From: Verrucomicrobiota bacterium
Lineage (GTDB): Bacteria > Chlamydiota > Chlamydiia > Chlamydiales > SM23-39
Direction of reading: 5' to 3'
NCBI GenBank assembly: GCA_018239895.1
Contig: JAFEGL010000003.1
Coordinates: 124,001-188,000 of the forward strand
Length of the DNA: 64,000 bases
A program made the position numbers and the translations under genes. Below are positions 43,874 through 52,570 of this stretch, piece by piece. Within the stretch, counting starts at the first letter, position 1; every line of letters begins with the position of its first letter. The notes beneath the pieces are model-generated. The model was not told the DNA's origin. It worked only from the letters and a program-made list of their open reading frames with translations, and searched no databases.

Positions 43874-45649
43874 GTTTTTCGAGGGGAGGCTGATCATAAA
43901 ACAGCTCCCTTCTCCAGGCTGAGAGATCACTCGGATCGTCCCTTTGTGCTTATCGATGATTGTTTTGACGATCGAAAGGCCAAGGCCAGCTCCCCCCGAC
44001 TTCCTCGATCTGGCTTTGTCGACCGTATAAAAGCGGTCGAAAATATGAGGGAGATCTTTTTCTGGTATTCCGATCCCCTTGTCTTGAATGCTGAGGCGGA
44101 CCGTTTTTTCATCCATTTTTTCGATAGTGACTGCAACGTATGCAGGAGCTGGAGAATATTTCACAGCATTTTCTAGCAGGTTCATGATCGCCAAATCGAG
44201 AAGATCCCCATCGGCAATTACGTAGGGCTTTTGTGTTTTCTTTTCGATATCCATCCGGACTTCGGGGTGGGCGGCCAAAAGGATGTGCTTGCAATTCTCG
44301 ACGATCACCGACAGATCGCAGGTGCGGAATCTCTCTTCCGATAGATTCTCAATATCTGCCAAAGTCAGGAGGCTTTTGACCAACTTGTCTAGCCTTCCGC
44401 AAGTGCGGACAATTTTTTCCGTGATCTCGTGCATCATCTGCTGAGATATGTCTGGTATATCCTGAAGCGTTTCGGCAAATCCGCGGATGATCGTGATGGG
44501 GGTTCTGAGTTCGTGAGAAGCGTTGGCTATGAAGTCTTTGCCCATTTCGACGATCTTGTAATCGGAGGTTTTGTCCTGCAGCACGAGGATGGCTCCGCTT
44601 TGGTGGGCCAGAGGGGCAGAGATCAGATCGAGATAGACGCGGCTCCCTTCTCCTTGCGTCCAGGTTTGTACGGTCGTCTCGGAAGTTTGTAAGGCTTGAA
44701 GGACGTTTTCATGGCATTTCTTGGCCAAACTCTCGAGAAATGGGGCTCGCGATTTGATTTCGTTCAACATCCGCCCCATCATCACATCGTGGTGGACGCC
44801 GAGCATTCGGCAGCTGACTTGGTTGGCGAAGGTCACTTTCGCGCTGGTATCGAAAGCGACAACCCCTTCGCTCAGCGATTCCAAAATATCTTCGGTCTCT
44901 TTTCGCTGGCGAGTCAAATTTTCAATTTGCCGCTGGATTTTTTCGCTGAGAGAGTTGAGGGTGTAGGCGAGTTTACTGAACTCATCGCTTGGAATAGTCT
45001 GATGAAGGACGATTTTGCGCAAGAATTCTTCCCTCCCTTCCTGATAAGGAAGGATGGCATCGATGATCTGTTGGATCGGCCGGCTGAGCCGATGGATGAT
45101 GGCCCAGGTCATCAGGCTGTAAAGCAGAAGAATGAAACTTCCTAAAAGGATGAAGCCTATTTCAAAGTCGGTGGTGAGAGACCGGATTTCGTGATAGGGA
45201 AACCCGATGCGCAGGATATAGGGATTGCCCTCTACTGTAAATCGGATCGCTACGTAGGTGAACGTCTCCTTGAAATAGTCGGAATAACCTTCGCTATAGC
45301 CTCTCCCATACTGAAGCGCCTCATGGATTTCCGGATGGTGCCCCTCGTATTCGTCGGTAAGCGGCATCTCGGCGATTTGGGCGCCGTGGGTGTTGTAGTA
45401 TTTTTTCTCCTCGGGATCGATCAGGGTTACTTGGTGGAAAAATGTATTCCTCTCCTCCTCCAAGATTCCGATCATTCCCGGGACATCCTTCTCCTTCATC
45501 AACTGGATGATGAGATGGGTCGCTTGATCTTCAAGCGACTTGCGCATGATGTTTGAGACTGTCTTTTCGACGAAAGGAAAGAGGAGCGCGATAAAAATAA
45601 GAAAGAGGAGAATGTCGCTGAGGAGAATTTTTTTTCTAAAGCTAAGCAT
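43868..45649 (-). CDS. PhoR-like sensor histidine kinase
   Basis: A 593-residue membrane kinase. Helix at 8-28, periplasmic sensor about 29-165, second helix at about 168-190, HAMP linker (HRLSRPIQQIIDAI), a PAS-like domain from about 255 (LSEGVVAFDTSAKVTFAN), then the HisKA box NASHELRTPI with the phosphorylated His near residue 379, and the HATPase blocks NLLENAVKYS (N), DKGIGIPEKDL (G1), DRFYTVDKARSRKSGGAGLGLSIV (F/G2; cited in parts). No response regulator is adjacent, so its partner lies elsewhere. Confidence 0.93.
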   Translation of the reverse strand: MLSFRKKILLSDILLFLIFIALLFPFVEKTVSNIMRKSLEDQATHLIIQLMKEKDVPGMIGILEEERNTFFHQVTLIDPEEKKYYNTHGAQIAEMPLTDEYEGHHPEIHEALQYGRGYSEGYSDYFKETFTYVAIRFTVEGNPYILRIGFPYHEIRSLTTDFEIGFILLGSFILLLYSLMTWAIIHRLSRPIQQIIDAILPYQEGREEFLRKIVLHQTIPSDEFSKLAYTLNSLSEKIQRQIENLTRQRKETEDILESLSEGVVAFDTSAKVTFANQVSCRMLGVHHDVMMGRMLNEIKSRAPFLESLAKKCHENVLQALQTSETTVQTWTQGEGSRVYLDLISAPLAHQSGAILVLQDKTSDYKIVEMGKDFIANASHELRTPITIIRGFAETLQDIPDISQQMMHEITEKIVRTCGRLDKLVKSLLTLADIENLSEERFRTCDLSVIVENCKHILLAAHPEVRMDIEKKTQKPYVIADGDLLDLAIMNLLENAVKYSPAPAYVAVTIEKMDEKTVRLSIQDKGIGIPEKDLPHIFDRFYTVDKARSRKSGGAGLGLSIVKTIIDKHKGTIRVISQPGEGSCFMISLPSKNL

Positions 45650-45693
45650 GTCTTAAAGAATAGCTTCTTCGGGCCTGCTCTTCAAAGAATTTT

Positions 45694-46251
45694 TCATCTA
45701 GTCTCTAATCCGAGTTCTTTTTCGATGTTTTCTACCAACCTTTGAAAAAAAGCATGGCTTCTTTTCATGCCATCATAGAATTCGGGATCTTGGTCTCTAT
45801 TAAAAACCTGCATCCTGACGCTCAACATCTGAACCATCGAATAATATCGTTCTAAAATCAGCTGCTTGAATAAGATCTGAGAACTTCTCTGTTTTTCCAC
45901 AGGAATTTCCTTCCAGGGGAGCTCCTTCAACATTTTATGAGCGAGCTTGCCCGCCGAACTAAAAACCCGATGCATTTTTGCAAAGAGCCCATTTCCTATG
46001 TGAAATCCGGGACAATCGTGTATTTTTTCGCTCGTCTCCATTCTCACTTTTTCTACACGTCCATCAAGATAGCAATCGTAGCGGTAGTCGGAGGTCGCTT
46101 CTTCCCGAAGGGGATAACTCGTCCGAGCAAATACGAAATGGGGAGGCTCGTTATCTATCCGAATCTGATCTTCATCCCCTCTCACGTTCACTTCTGTATC
46201 GCCGCAAGTCACACAATGATGTACGTATACACTCCCAATTGGCGCAGACAT
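45694..46251 (-). CDS. Hypothetical protein of the orphan cluster
   Basis: A 185-residue cytosolic-looking protein, start preceded by a strong AAGGAGG. The N-terminal half is beta-rich with VHHCVTCGDTEVNVRGD as its clearest landmark; the C-terminal half is helical. No known domain recognised. It is divergent from the cysteine-rich gene across 132 AT-rich bases. Confidence 0.6.
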   Translation of the reverse strand: MSAPIGSVYVHHCVTCGDTEVNVRGDEDQIRIDNEPPHFVFARTSYPLREEATSDYRYDCYLDGRVEKVRMETSEKIHDCPGFHIGNGLFAKMHRVFSSAGKLAHKMLKELPWKEIPVEKQRSSQILFKQLILERYYSMVQMLSVRMQVFNRDQDPEFYDGMKRSHAFFQRLVENIEKELGLETR

Positions 46252-46383
46252 AGCCCCTCCTTAAAATGAGAGAAAAGCATAGAAGATTCTTTGATTTGCG
46301 TAAAGCATTAAAATAGTGTAGTTTAAAAAACCAATTTTTTATTTAATTAAACGCAGTTTTTTATTATAATAATTGAAAAAACA

Positions 46384-46920
46384 ATGGTAATTATGTCTTT
46401 TACAGTAAATATTATTCCTCCCGCCGCTGGCGCCCCTCCCTCTCAAGCCATGGAAGAGTTCAGACCTCCTGCGGTCAATGCATGGCTCAACAGCCCAAGA
46501 AACGCCTCGCTCAATAGCCCCGGCAATACCCCCCGAACCTTAAGCGACGCTCCTTTAACCCCCCGAACCGAGGGAAGAAAGACGCGAGCTATGGCTATGA
46601 GTTATGAGTCTCGCTTCGAACAGATGCGGAATGCAACTCAGTCGCCGTTCAAACAACGGGTCTATTCGTGTTTAAGCAATTGCTCTTACTTCATTGACCA
46701 CGATTGTTGCTCTTGCAAAGAGTGCAAGCCGGAATGCTGCGGCAAGGTGAAATTAGTCAACTTAGGCGATAGCATCAAAACAATGAAGAAATGCGCCTAT
46801 TGTTATTCAGGCTGCATGACGGGTCTTTTATCTTTGCTTACCTGCGGAGGCTACGCCTGCTACGAATGCCACGCAATCAAACAAGATCGTATCAGAGCGG
46901 CGACAATTAACCCGCAATAA
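46384..46920 (+). CDS. Cysteine-rich orphan with a disordered N-terminus
   Basis: A 178-residue protein (ATG 46384 or 46393). Residues 1-65 are Pro/Ser/Asn/Thr-rich with near-repeats (LNSPRNASLNSPGNTPRT). Residues ~95-170 contain 14 cysteines, several in pairs (DHDCCSCKECKPECCGK, KKCAYCYSGCM, TCGGYACYEC), as in a zinc-binding or disulfide-rich domain. A short hydrophobic stretch (MTGLLSLLTCGGYAC) lies among them. A TATAAT (46365-46370) sits close upstream. Function unknown; a secreted factor is a guess. Confidence 0.6.
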   Translation: MVIMSFTVNIIPPAAGAPPSQAMEEFRPPAVNAWLNSPRNASLNSPGNTPRTLSDAPLTPRTEGRKTRAMAMSYESRFEQMRNATQSPFKQRVYSCLSNCSYFIDHDCCSCKECKPECCGKVKLVNLGDSIKTMKKCAYCYSGCMTGLLSLLTCGGYACYECHAIKQDRIRAATINPQ

Positions 46921-46930
46921 TTTATTTTAA

Positions 46931-46959
46931 TACACATTAAAATGATTCACAAATATACT
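46931..46959 (+). promoter_or_regulatory. Candidate promoter of the uncharged-tail orphan
   Basis: TACACA (46931-46936) and TATACT (46954-46959) are 17 bases apart, an ideal spacing. Predicted start of transcription falls in the palindrome immediately downstream. Confidence 0.45.
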
Positions 46960-46962
46960 CGC

Positions 46963-46981
46963 GCCTTAATTTAATTAAGGC
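46963..46981 (+). promoter_or_regulatory. Palindrome covering the ribosome site
   Basis: GCCTTAATT-T-AATTAAGGC is a perfect 19-base palindrome, 7 bases before the ATG at 46989. The right arm contains AAGG, the only ribosome-binding sequence, so folding would block translation; alternatively it is an operator just past the promoter. The same TTTAATTAA core occurs before the cysteine-rich gene at 46342-46350. Confidence 0.5.
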
Positions 46982-46988
46982 TATTCAT

Positions 46989-47867
46989 ATGTCATCAAGA
47001 GTTTCTTCAAATCAAGCTAATTCTTCACATTTTACTTCTTCATCATCTCGAAGAAACTCAAGCCATTACGAAAAGATTTTTAGAGAACAACTTTCTCGAG
47101 ATAACTACCCACAAGCCTGGAACTCGATTCAGCAAATTACCTCTAAAACTAGATCAGACAAGGCCCTCCTTGAAATGGTTCGAAGAAATCCTTTGCATCC
47201 TTACGCCGCAAAGGCTGCCCGAGAAATATCTAGTTCATCCTCACAAGACGAGGCCTACTTCCTCATCGCCCAAGCAAAGCTAACACTTGGTGATTATGAA
47301 GGGGTTTTTAAAGCCAGCAATCGGATCTATTCTTCGGTTAGCACTAAGCAAATCGCCTCAAATGTTGTTGAGCGAATACAGAATTTAAATGGTCGATCTT
47401 TTTCTCAAGAGGGTCCCCTCGTCGAATTGGCCTTAGAGCATACGCACGATCTTTATTCCAAAATGGAAGTGTTGAAAGCTCTCAAAGAAAAATACGTCTC
47501 TTTAAATAATTTCTCGGCCGCCTCAAGAATTGATGAGAAGCTTCAAAATGTTCGTCAAAGAATCCAAAATGGAGAAAACTTAGTTCTAGGAATTGCAGGG
47601 ATTGTAGCTGGCGCTGTAATAGCCTCTCCGCTCATCATAGCTACGACTGCTATTGCACTTCCTGTCATGGCTGCTGTTGCCGTTCCTGTGGTTGCAACCG
47701 GGGCTATTGTCACTGCCGCTGTGCTTCCAATCGCTGCAGTTGTAGGAGCTGTCGCAATTCCGACGATTGTCCTTACGGGAGCTATCGCTGCGGCAGTTAT
47801 CCCTCCAGTGGCTATGCTAGCCACAGCAGGGATTGTTGGTTACGCCGCTCTTTCCATTTTGTTTTAA
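46989..47867 (+). CDS. Orphan with a 95-residue uncharged hydrophobic C-terminus
   Basis: A 292-residue protein. Residues 1-30 are unusually Ser-rich (VSSNQANSSHFTSSSS), residues ~30-195 are helical and resemble degenerate TPR-like pairs, and residues 198-292 contain no charged residue at all: repeating Ala/Val/Ile with a proline about every 10-14 positions (SPLI, LPVM, VPVV, LPIA, IPTI, IPPV). This tail is more like a membrane-inserting domain of chlamydial inclusion proteins than a normal transmembrane bundle. The Ser-rich start resembles a type III secretion signal (inference). No homologue recognised. Confidence 0.65.
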   Translation: MSSRVSSNQANSSHFTSSSSRRNSSHYEKIFREQLSRDNYPQAWNSIQQITSKTRSDKALLEMVRRNPLHPYAAKAAREISSSSSQDEAYFLIAQAKLTLGDYEGVFKASNRIYSSVSTKQIASNVVERIQNLNGRSFSQEGPLVELALEHTHDLYSKMEVLKALKEKYVSLNNFSAASRIDEKLQNVRQRIQNGENLVLGIAGIVAGAVIASPLIIATTAIALPVMAAVAVPVVATGAIVTAAVLPIAAVVGAVAIPTIVLTGAIAAAVIPPVAMLATAGIVGYAALSILF

Positions 47868-47873
47868 CAAAAT

Positions 47874-48887
47874 CTATTCTAAATTCTGGAAGAAATTTTC
47901 GTGGCCGGTTTCGGTCACGAGAATCATGTCTTCATAGCGAATTCCCCCAAGCCCAGGTTGATAGAGGCCAGGTTCGATCGTGAAGACCATGCCGGGGCGG
48001 AGGATGAGATCGGCGTCTTCGTTATTCCACTTGATCCGGAGACATTCGTGGGTCTCTAAGCCAATTCCGTGCCCGAGGGAATGGGTGAAAAATTCTTCTA
48101 GATTCTCTTTCTGAAAGTCTTCTCTTACGATCCGGTCGAGTTCGCCCACCCGGAGTCCGGGGCGCACGGCCGCTACTGCTTTTCTCTGGGCCCGCTTCAC
48201 GATGTCGAAGAGACGGATGATTTTGGGATCGGGCTCTCCGAAAAAGGCAATTCGGGTCATGTCTCCATGATATTGGTCGACAACGGCTCCGACGTCGACT
48301 AAAACGACTTGATTTTTCTTGAGCTTCGTTTTCCCTGCCCTGTGATGGGGATAGGCGCTATTTTCGCCAAAGGCGACGATCGAATCGAAGGAGAGTCCCG
48401 AAGCTCCATGCCTGCGGCAGAAGAACTCGAATTCGAAGGCTAGCTCCTCTTCGGAAATTCCCTCTTTGAGAAGAGTTTTGATGTGCGTGTATCCTCGAGC
48501 CGTTACGTCGGCGGCCCTCTTGAGGGCGGCGATCTCTTTGGGATTTTTGCAGATCCGGAGATCTTTCAGCGGGCGCGAGATGGGCACCCATTCGACATCG
48601 GGGGCATTTTTTACTAGCTGCTGGTAGGCTTCGTAGGTTGTGAAGGCGCTGTCGAATCCAATCTTGCCTTGGAGAGCCTGCTTGAAATAGTTCCCCTCGC
48701 TCGGATCTACGGGAAAAGGAGAGTTTTTTTTGGCCGCTTCGAAGTAGCGCCCATCGACAAAGAGGCGCGTCTCGTGAGGTTTTATCAGCAACTTTCCTTT
48801 AGAAAGTGTGAGTCCGGTCAAGTAGAGGAGATCTATTGGATCTTCTAAAAGACATGCATCAATTGAATAATTAGATAAAATTTTCAT
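47874..48887 (-). CDS. pepP: Xaa-Pro aminopeptidase (M24 family)
   Basis: Removes N-terminal residues before proline. 337 residues from ATG 48887, two bases after the mutL stop; an in-frame GTG at 48908 would overlap mutL. The pita-bread metal-binding residues are visible: VLVDVGAVVDQYHGDMTR (two Asp), SLGHGIGLETHE (His and Glu) and the final TIEPGLY / GGIRYED pair (two Glu). The mutL-pepP order is that of Chlamydia. Confidence 0.93.
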   Translation of the reverse strand: MKILSNYSIDACLLEDPIDLLYLTGLTLSKGKLLIKPHETRLFVDGRYFEAAKKNSPFPVDPSEGNYFKQALQGKIGFDSAFTTYEAYQQLVKNAPDVEWVPISRPLKDLRICKNPKEIAALKRAADVTARGYTHIKTLLKEGISEEELAFEFEFFCRRHGASGLSFDSIVAFGENSAYPHHRAGKTKLKKNQVVLVDVGAVVDQYHGDMTRIAFFGEPDPKIIRLFDIVKRAQRKAVAAVRPGLRVGELDRIVREDFQKENLEEFFTHSLGHGIGLETHECLRIKWNNEDADLILRPGMVFTIEPGLYQPGLGGIRYEDMILVTETGHENFFQNLE

Positions 48888-48889
48888 AA

Positions 48890-50500
48890 TTAGCTTAACT
48901 CTATCCACTTCGCTAATTCATCTTCAATTAAAATGCGATAAATCTTCCGCCCGAGTGGATCGTATTCCCGATCGTCGCATTCGGCGAGCCTCCGTTCGAT
49001 CAGCGAAGCTTCCTCTAAACTGTAGAATTTTTTTCGGCTCCGGCAAAAACGACAAATCGCTGAGGCGGCTTTCCGATCTGTTTTATACCGATCAAAAAAG
49101 TTTTGGACGTCGTTGGTCTCGAGTCCGACGGGGAGCGCGTCGATGGCGAGCATCCTCCCTCCTAAAAACCGAGATTCGATGCCGAGGTTTTTGAGCTCTT
49201 GAACCCACTCCTCTCCCTGTAAAGCTTCTTCGGCCGAGAGCTTTATTTCGACAGGCCAAAGGAGAGTCTGGGCAGATTGGGTCGACTTCTTCGTGTTTTC
49301 AAAAAGGATGCGCGCCTCAGCTCCTTTCAGATCGAGCCAACTGCACTCTTCCCCTTCAAAGAGGGCGAACGAACCGACGATAGCCAGGGCGCGGCGCTTG
49401 AGTGGAGGGAGCGCCAGAGGCTCCGGAACGTAAGCGGGCGCCGTTTCACGGAAGGTCCACGGGAGTGGAGGGGGATCTTCTTCTTTGGGGGCTTCAAAAT
49501 GGATCGGCGCGGAAAACTGGGGGAGCGATTCCGATTGGAAAGATTGGGCAATCGCCCTTTCTACAAGCCGATAGACTTTCGCATCATCGCGGAATCGGAC
49601 GTCTCGTTTTTGGGGATGGACGTTGATGTCGAACTCTTCGGGAGGAAGGGTAACGAAGAGGAGAAAAATCGGGTACTGAGTCTCTTTGAGACGGGTCGAA
49701 TAGCCATCTTTGACCGCACGGGCGACAAGAGGCGAAAAGATCGGGCGCTGGTTGAGAAAGAGGTATTGGCCGCTCCGATTTCCTTTTGCCTCGTCGGGTG
49801 TCCCGATTAACCCGTGGATCTCGTAGCCATCGAGCTTGTAGGAAATTTCTTGCGCCAGGGGCCCGAGAATTTCTTTCGCTCGGCGACGCCAATCGGGCGT
49901 CGATTCTGTCTGGAAAACGATTTTTTCTTGAGAGCGGAGAGTGAAGGCGATATGGGGGTGGGCCAGGGCCACCGTCTGGACAATTTTCAGAATCTGCGTG
50001 GCGCTGCTCGAGGCCGATTTTTGAAATTTCAGCCGGGCCGGCACGTTGTAAAAAAGGGATCGGATATCGATGGTTGTCCCTGGATTGCGAGCACAAGGTT
50101 CGATCGAGACGACTTTTCCCCCTTCCGCTTTGAGGCACGTCGATTCCTGCCCATCGTAAGTTTGGATCTCCAGCTGGGAAACGGAGGCGATGGCGGCGAG
50201 AGCCTCTCCGCGAAAACCCATCGTGGCCAATTTGAAAAGGTCGTCGGTCTCTTTGATCTTGGAGGTCGCATGTTTTTGAAGGCAATCGACGGCATCATCC
50301 CGCCCCATGCCGCACCCGTCATCTTCAACGCGGATCCACTGATGCCCCCCACCCTTGATTTCCACAGAGATCCATCGGGAGCCAGCATCGAGAGAGTTCT
50401 CCATGAGCTCTTTCACCGCCGACCCAGGATTTTCCAACACTTCGCCTGCTGCGATCTGGTTGATTACTTCAGGAGTTAGGAGCGCTATTTTTTTTGCCAT
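48890..50500 (-). CDS. mutL: DNA mismatch repair protein MutL
   Basis: Couples mismatch recognition to strand removal. 536 residues from the ATG giving MAKKIALLTPEVINQIAAGEV; extra upstream codons are not conserved. GHKL ATPase motifs are intact: NQIAAGEVLENPGSAVKEL, LDAGSRWI, DDGCGM, HATSKI, GFRGEALAAIASV. The linker is rich in Pro and the C-terminal dimerisation domain is compact, as in chlamydial MutL; no DQHAAHER-type endonuclease motif was seen. Confidence 0.96.
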   Translation of the reverse strand: MAKKIALLTPEVINQIAAGEVLENPGSAVKELMENSLDAGSRWISVEIKGGGHQWIRVEDDGCGMGRDDAVDCLQKHATSKIKETDDLFKLATMGFRGEALAAIASVSQLEIQTYDGQESTCLKAEGGKVVSIEPCARNPGTTIDIRSLFYNVPARLKFQKSASSSATQILKIVQTVALAHPHIAFTLRSQEKIVFQTESTPDWRRRAKEILGPLAQEISYKLDGYEIHGLIGTPDEAKGNRSGQYLFLNQRPIFSPLVARAVKDGYSTRLKETQYPIFLLFVTLPPEEFDINVHPQKRDVRFRDDAKVYRLVERAIAQSFQSESLPQFSAPIHFEAPKEEDPPPLPWTFRETAPAYVPEPLALPPLKRRALAIVGSFALFEGEECSWLDLKGAEARILFENTKKSTQSAQTLLWPVEIKLSAEEALQGEEWVQELKNLGIESRFLGGRMLAIDALPVGLETNDVQNFFDRYKTDRKAASAICRFCRSRKKFYSLEEASLIERRLAECDDREYDPLGRKIYRILIEDELAKWIELS

Positions 50501-50528
50501 CTCAGTACTATAGCAGAAATGGGCTCTT

Positions 50529-50540
50529 GGAGTATACTCC
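50529..50540. promoter_or_regulatory. Palindrome with -10-like sequence on both strands
   Basis: GGAGTATACTCC is a perfect 12-base palindrome between the divergent mutL and outer-membrane genes and reads TATACT on both strands. It could be a shared -10 element or operator. No matching -35 was found. Confidence 0.3.
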
Positions 50541-50546
50541 CTGTAC

Positions 50547-51341
50547 ATGAGATGGCTCCTTTTTTTCTTATTTCCTTTTTGCGTCCAAGGATTCTATGTG
50601 GGAAATCCCGGATCTCCCGGAATCATGAACGCCGGCTTTTTCACCAATCGGAACCCGTTCATCAAGATCACTTCGGGCTACATCGCCGACTACACTTCGA
50701 ACAAACGGTACGTGGCCAACCAAAATCAACCGAACTTCGATCCGAACGATACGTTTAAAGAATTTGGACTCCACTCTCAGCTTGCCTCCCTCTCCGTCAT
50801 CCTCCTGGAACGGCTCGAAATTTTTGGGACGCTGGGGGGGACAAAAGAGCGGGCCAAATGGCATGGGCAGCCGATGTCGGACAACCCGCTGACAATCTAT
50901 TTCGACTTCAAAAGCAGCCACAGCTTTTCTTGGAGCGCCGGAGCTCGAGTCATTCTCATCCAATGGGGACAAACGTTTTTGAGCACCGACTTCTCTTTTT
51001 TCGAAGTGCCTGAGACTTCAAAATCCTATTTCCAATTTTTCCAAAAAATCGCGGGCGCGCCGATGGAGAAGCAGTACTTCAACATGAACGAATGGCAGAT
51101 CAACGGGGGACTTGCCTCCCGTTTCTGGTTCCTGATTCCCTATGTCGGCGTCAATTATCTCCGCTCCCGCATGCACATCCAGCACGGACCGGCCACAGAA
51201 GCGGTGAATTACCACAACAAAGAGCACATCGGCTATTTTTTCGGCCTAAGCTTATCGTTAGGCCCCAAACTTTTTGTGAATTTTGAGCGGAGAATACGGA
51301 ACGAATTCGCCTACTCCTTCGCTACAACGGCGGTATTTTGA
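50547..51341 (+). CDS. Small outer-membrane beta-barrel protein, MOMP-like start
   Basis: A 264-residue protein with a signal peptide (MRWLLFFLFPFCVQG). The mature start FYVGNPGSPGIMNAGFF resembles the GNPxxPxLxxxG start of chlamydial major outer-membrane porins. Amphipathic strands follow through the length and the chain ends in Phe, as outer-membrane barrels do. It is smaller than a true MOMP (about 390), so perhaps a relative with fewer strands. Coupled to the next gene by TGATG. Confidence 0.75.
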   Translation: MRWLLFFLFPFCVQGFYVGNPGSPGIMNAGFFTNRNPFIKITSGYIADYTSNKRYVANQNQPNFDPNDTFKEFGLHSQLASLSVILLERLEIFGTLGGTKERAKWHGQPMSDNPLTIYFDFKSSHSFSWSAGARVILIQWGQTFLSTDFSFFEVPETSKSYFQFFQKIAGAPMEKQYFNMNEWQINGGLASRFWFLIPYVGVNYLRSRMHIQHGPATEAVNYHNKEHIGYFFGLSLSLGPKLFVNFERRIRNEFAYSFATTAVF

Positions 51342-52570
51342 TGGAAGAGCATCCTCAGGCCCGCTTCATTGTCGAAACGCTGGTCAAGGCAGGCTTTTCG
51401 GCCTACTACGCCGGTGGCTGGGTCCGGGATTATCTTCTCAAACATCCTTCTGACGACATCGACATCGCCACCAGCGCCTCCCCTGAAACAATCATGGCTC
51501 TTTTCCCCCACACCGTTCCGATCGGGATCGCTTTCGGGATCGTTTTGGTGATTGTCGATGGGCATCAATACGAAGTGGCCACATTCCGCCAAGATCTCGA
51601 CTACCAAGATGGACGGCGCCCAACGCGGGTCGAATTTTCTACGCCTGAAGAGGATGCCAAGCGGCGCGACTTCACCATCAACGGGATGTTCTACGATCCG
51701 CTCCAGGAAAAAATTCTCGATTTCGTCCACGGCCGTGCCGATTTGGAGGCAAAAGTCATTCGGGCGATCGGGAATCCACACGAGAGGATTCGGGAAGATC
51801 GGCTGAGAATGATCCGCGCTGCGCGGCTCGCCTGCCGTTTCGGTTTTGCAATCGACCCGGCCACCGAGCAGGCGATCCGCGCCCACGCCAAAGAGCTGTT
51901 CCCCGCCGTCGCCATCGAGAGGATCTGCCAAGAGTTCGCAAAGGGGCTCGCCTTCGGCAAATTGAGACCGATGCTCTTGATGCTCCACGATTTTGGACTC
52001 CTCGAATCGATTTTCCCTACGCTCCACGGAGTGTCGGAAATGGAGATGAAACGGCGGTTAGAGCCGCTAAAATGGTTCCCGGCGGCTGCGCCTCTCATCG
52101 CTCATCTACTCGAATTATTTCCAGGCGCTTCGCTGCAAGAGCAGCTCGATCTGTGCAAGAGACTCAAAGTCTCCAACCACGATGTCAATTTTGCAACCTT
52201 CCTGTTTCATGCCAAGAAATTGGTTCAGACCCGCTCTGGCGAGGATATCGATTGGGCCTATCTCTACGCCCACCCATCGGGAGCCGTCTCGCTCCAGATC
52301 ATGGGGGCTCATCTCGATGAAGCCCACCGAGAAGCCTTTTTCAAAGAACACGAAGCGCGGATCGAGAGTTTGCGCGAGGCCATCGGCAGAATAGAGAGGA
52401 AAGATCCGCTCGTCAAATCGGGCGACTTGGCCGCTGCCGGAATCGGGGCCGGGAAACAGATGGGGCTCCTCCTCAAAGAGGCGGAGCGGATCGCCATCAA
52501 TCAACGGATCGAAAATAAAGACGCTGTTATAAATATATTACGGAGTTCCTCGCTATGGCAAAATTCGTAA
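51341..52570 (+). CDS. tRNA nucleotidyltransferase / poly(A) polymerase family
   Basis: A 409-residue class II nucleotidyltransferase. GGWVRDYLL and the DDIDIATSA carboxylates (residues ~24-46), the RRDFTINGM block and the RIREDRLRMIRAARLACRFGF helix (partial citation: EDRLRMIRAAR) mark it. Adds CCA to tRNA ends or tails RNA; the tRNA in this window does not encode CCA, consistent with need for such an enzyme. Chlamydiae carry two related genes, so the exact role is open. Confidence 0.9.
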   Translation: MEEHPQARFIVETLVKAGFSAYYAGGWVRDYLLKHPSDDIDIATSASPETIMALFPHTVPIGIAFGIVLVIVDGHQYEVATFRQDLDYQDGRRPTRVEFSTPEEDAKRRDFTINGMFYDPLQEKILDFVHGRADLEAKVIRAIGNPHERIREDRLRMIRAARLACRFGFAIDPATEQAIRAHAKELFPAVAIERICQEFAKGLAFGKLRPMLLMLHDFGLLESIFPTLHGVSEMEMKRRLEPLKWFPAAAPLIAHLLELFPGASLQEQLDLCKRLKVSNHDVNFATFLFHAKKLVQTRSGEDIDWAYLYAHPSGAVSLQIMGAHLDEAHREAFFKEHEARIESLREAIGRIERKDPLVKSGDLAAAGIGAGKQMGLLLKEAERIAINQRIENKDAVINILRSSSLWQNS

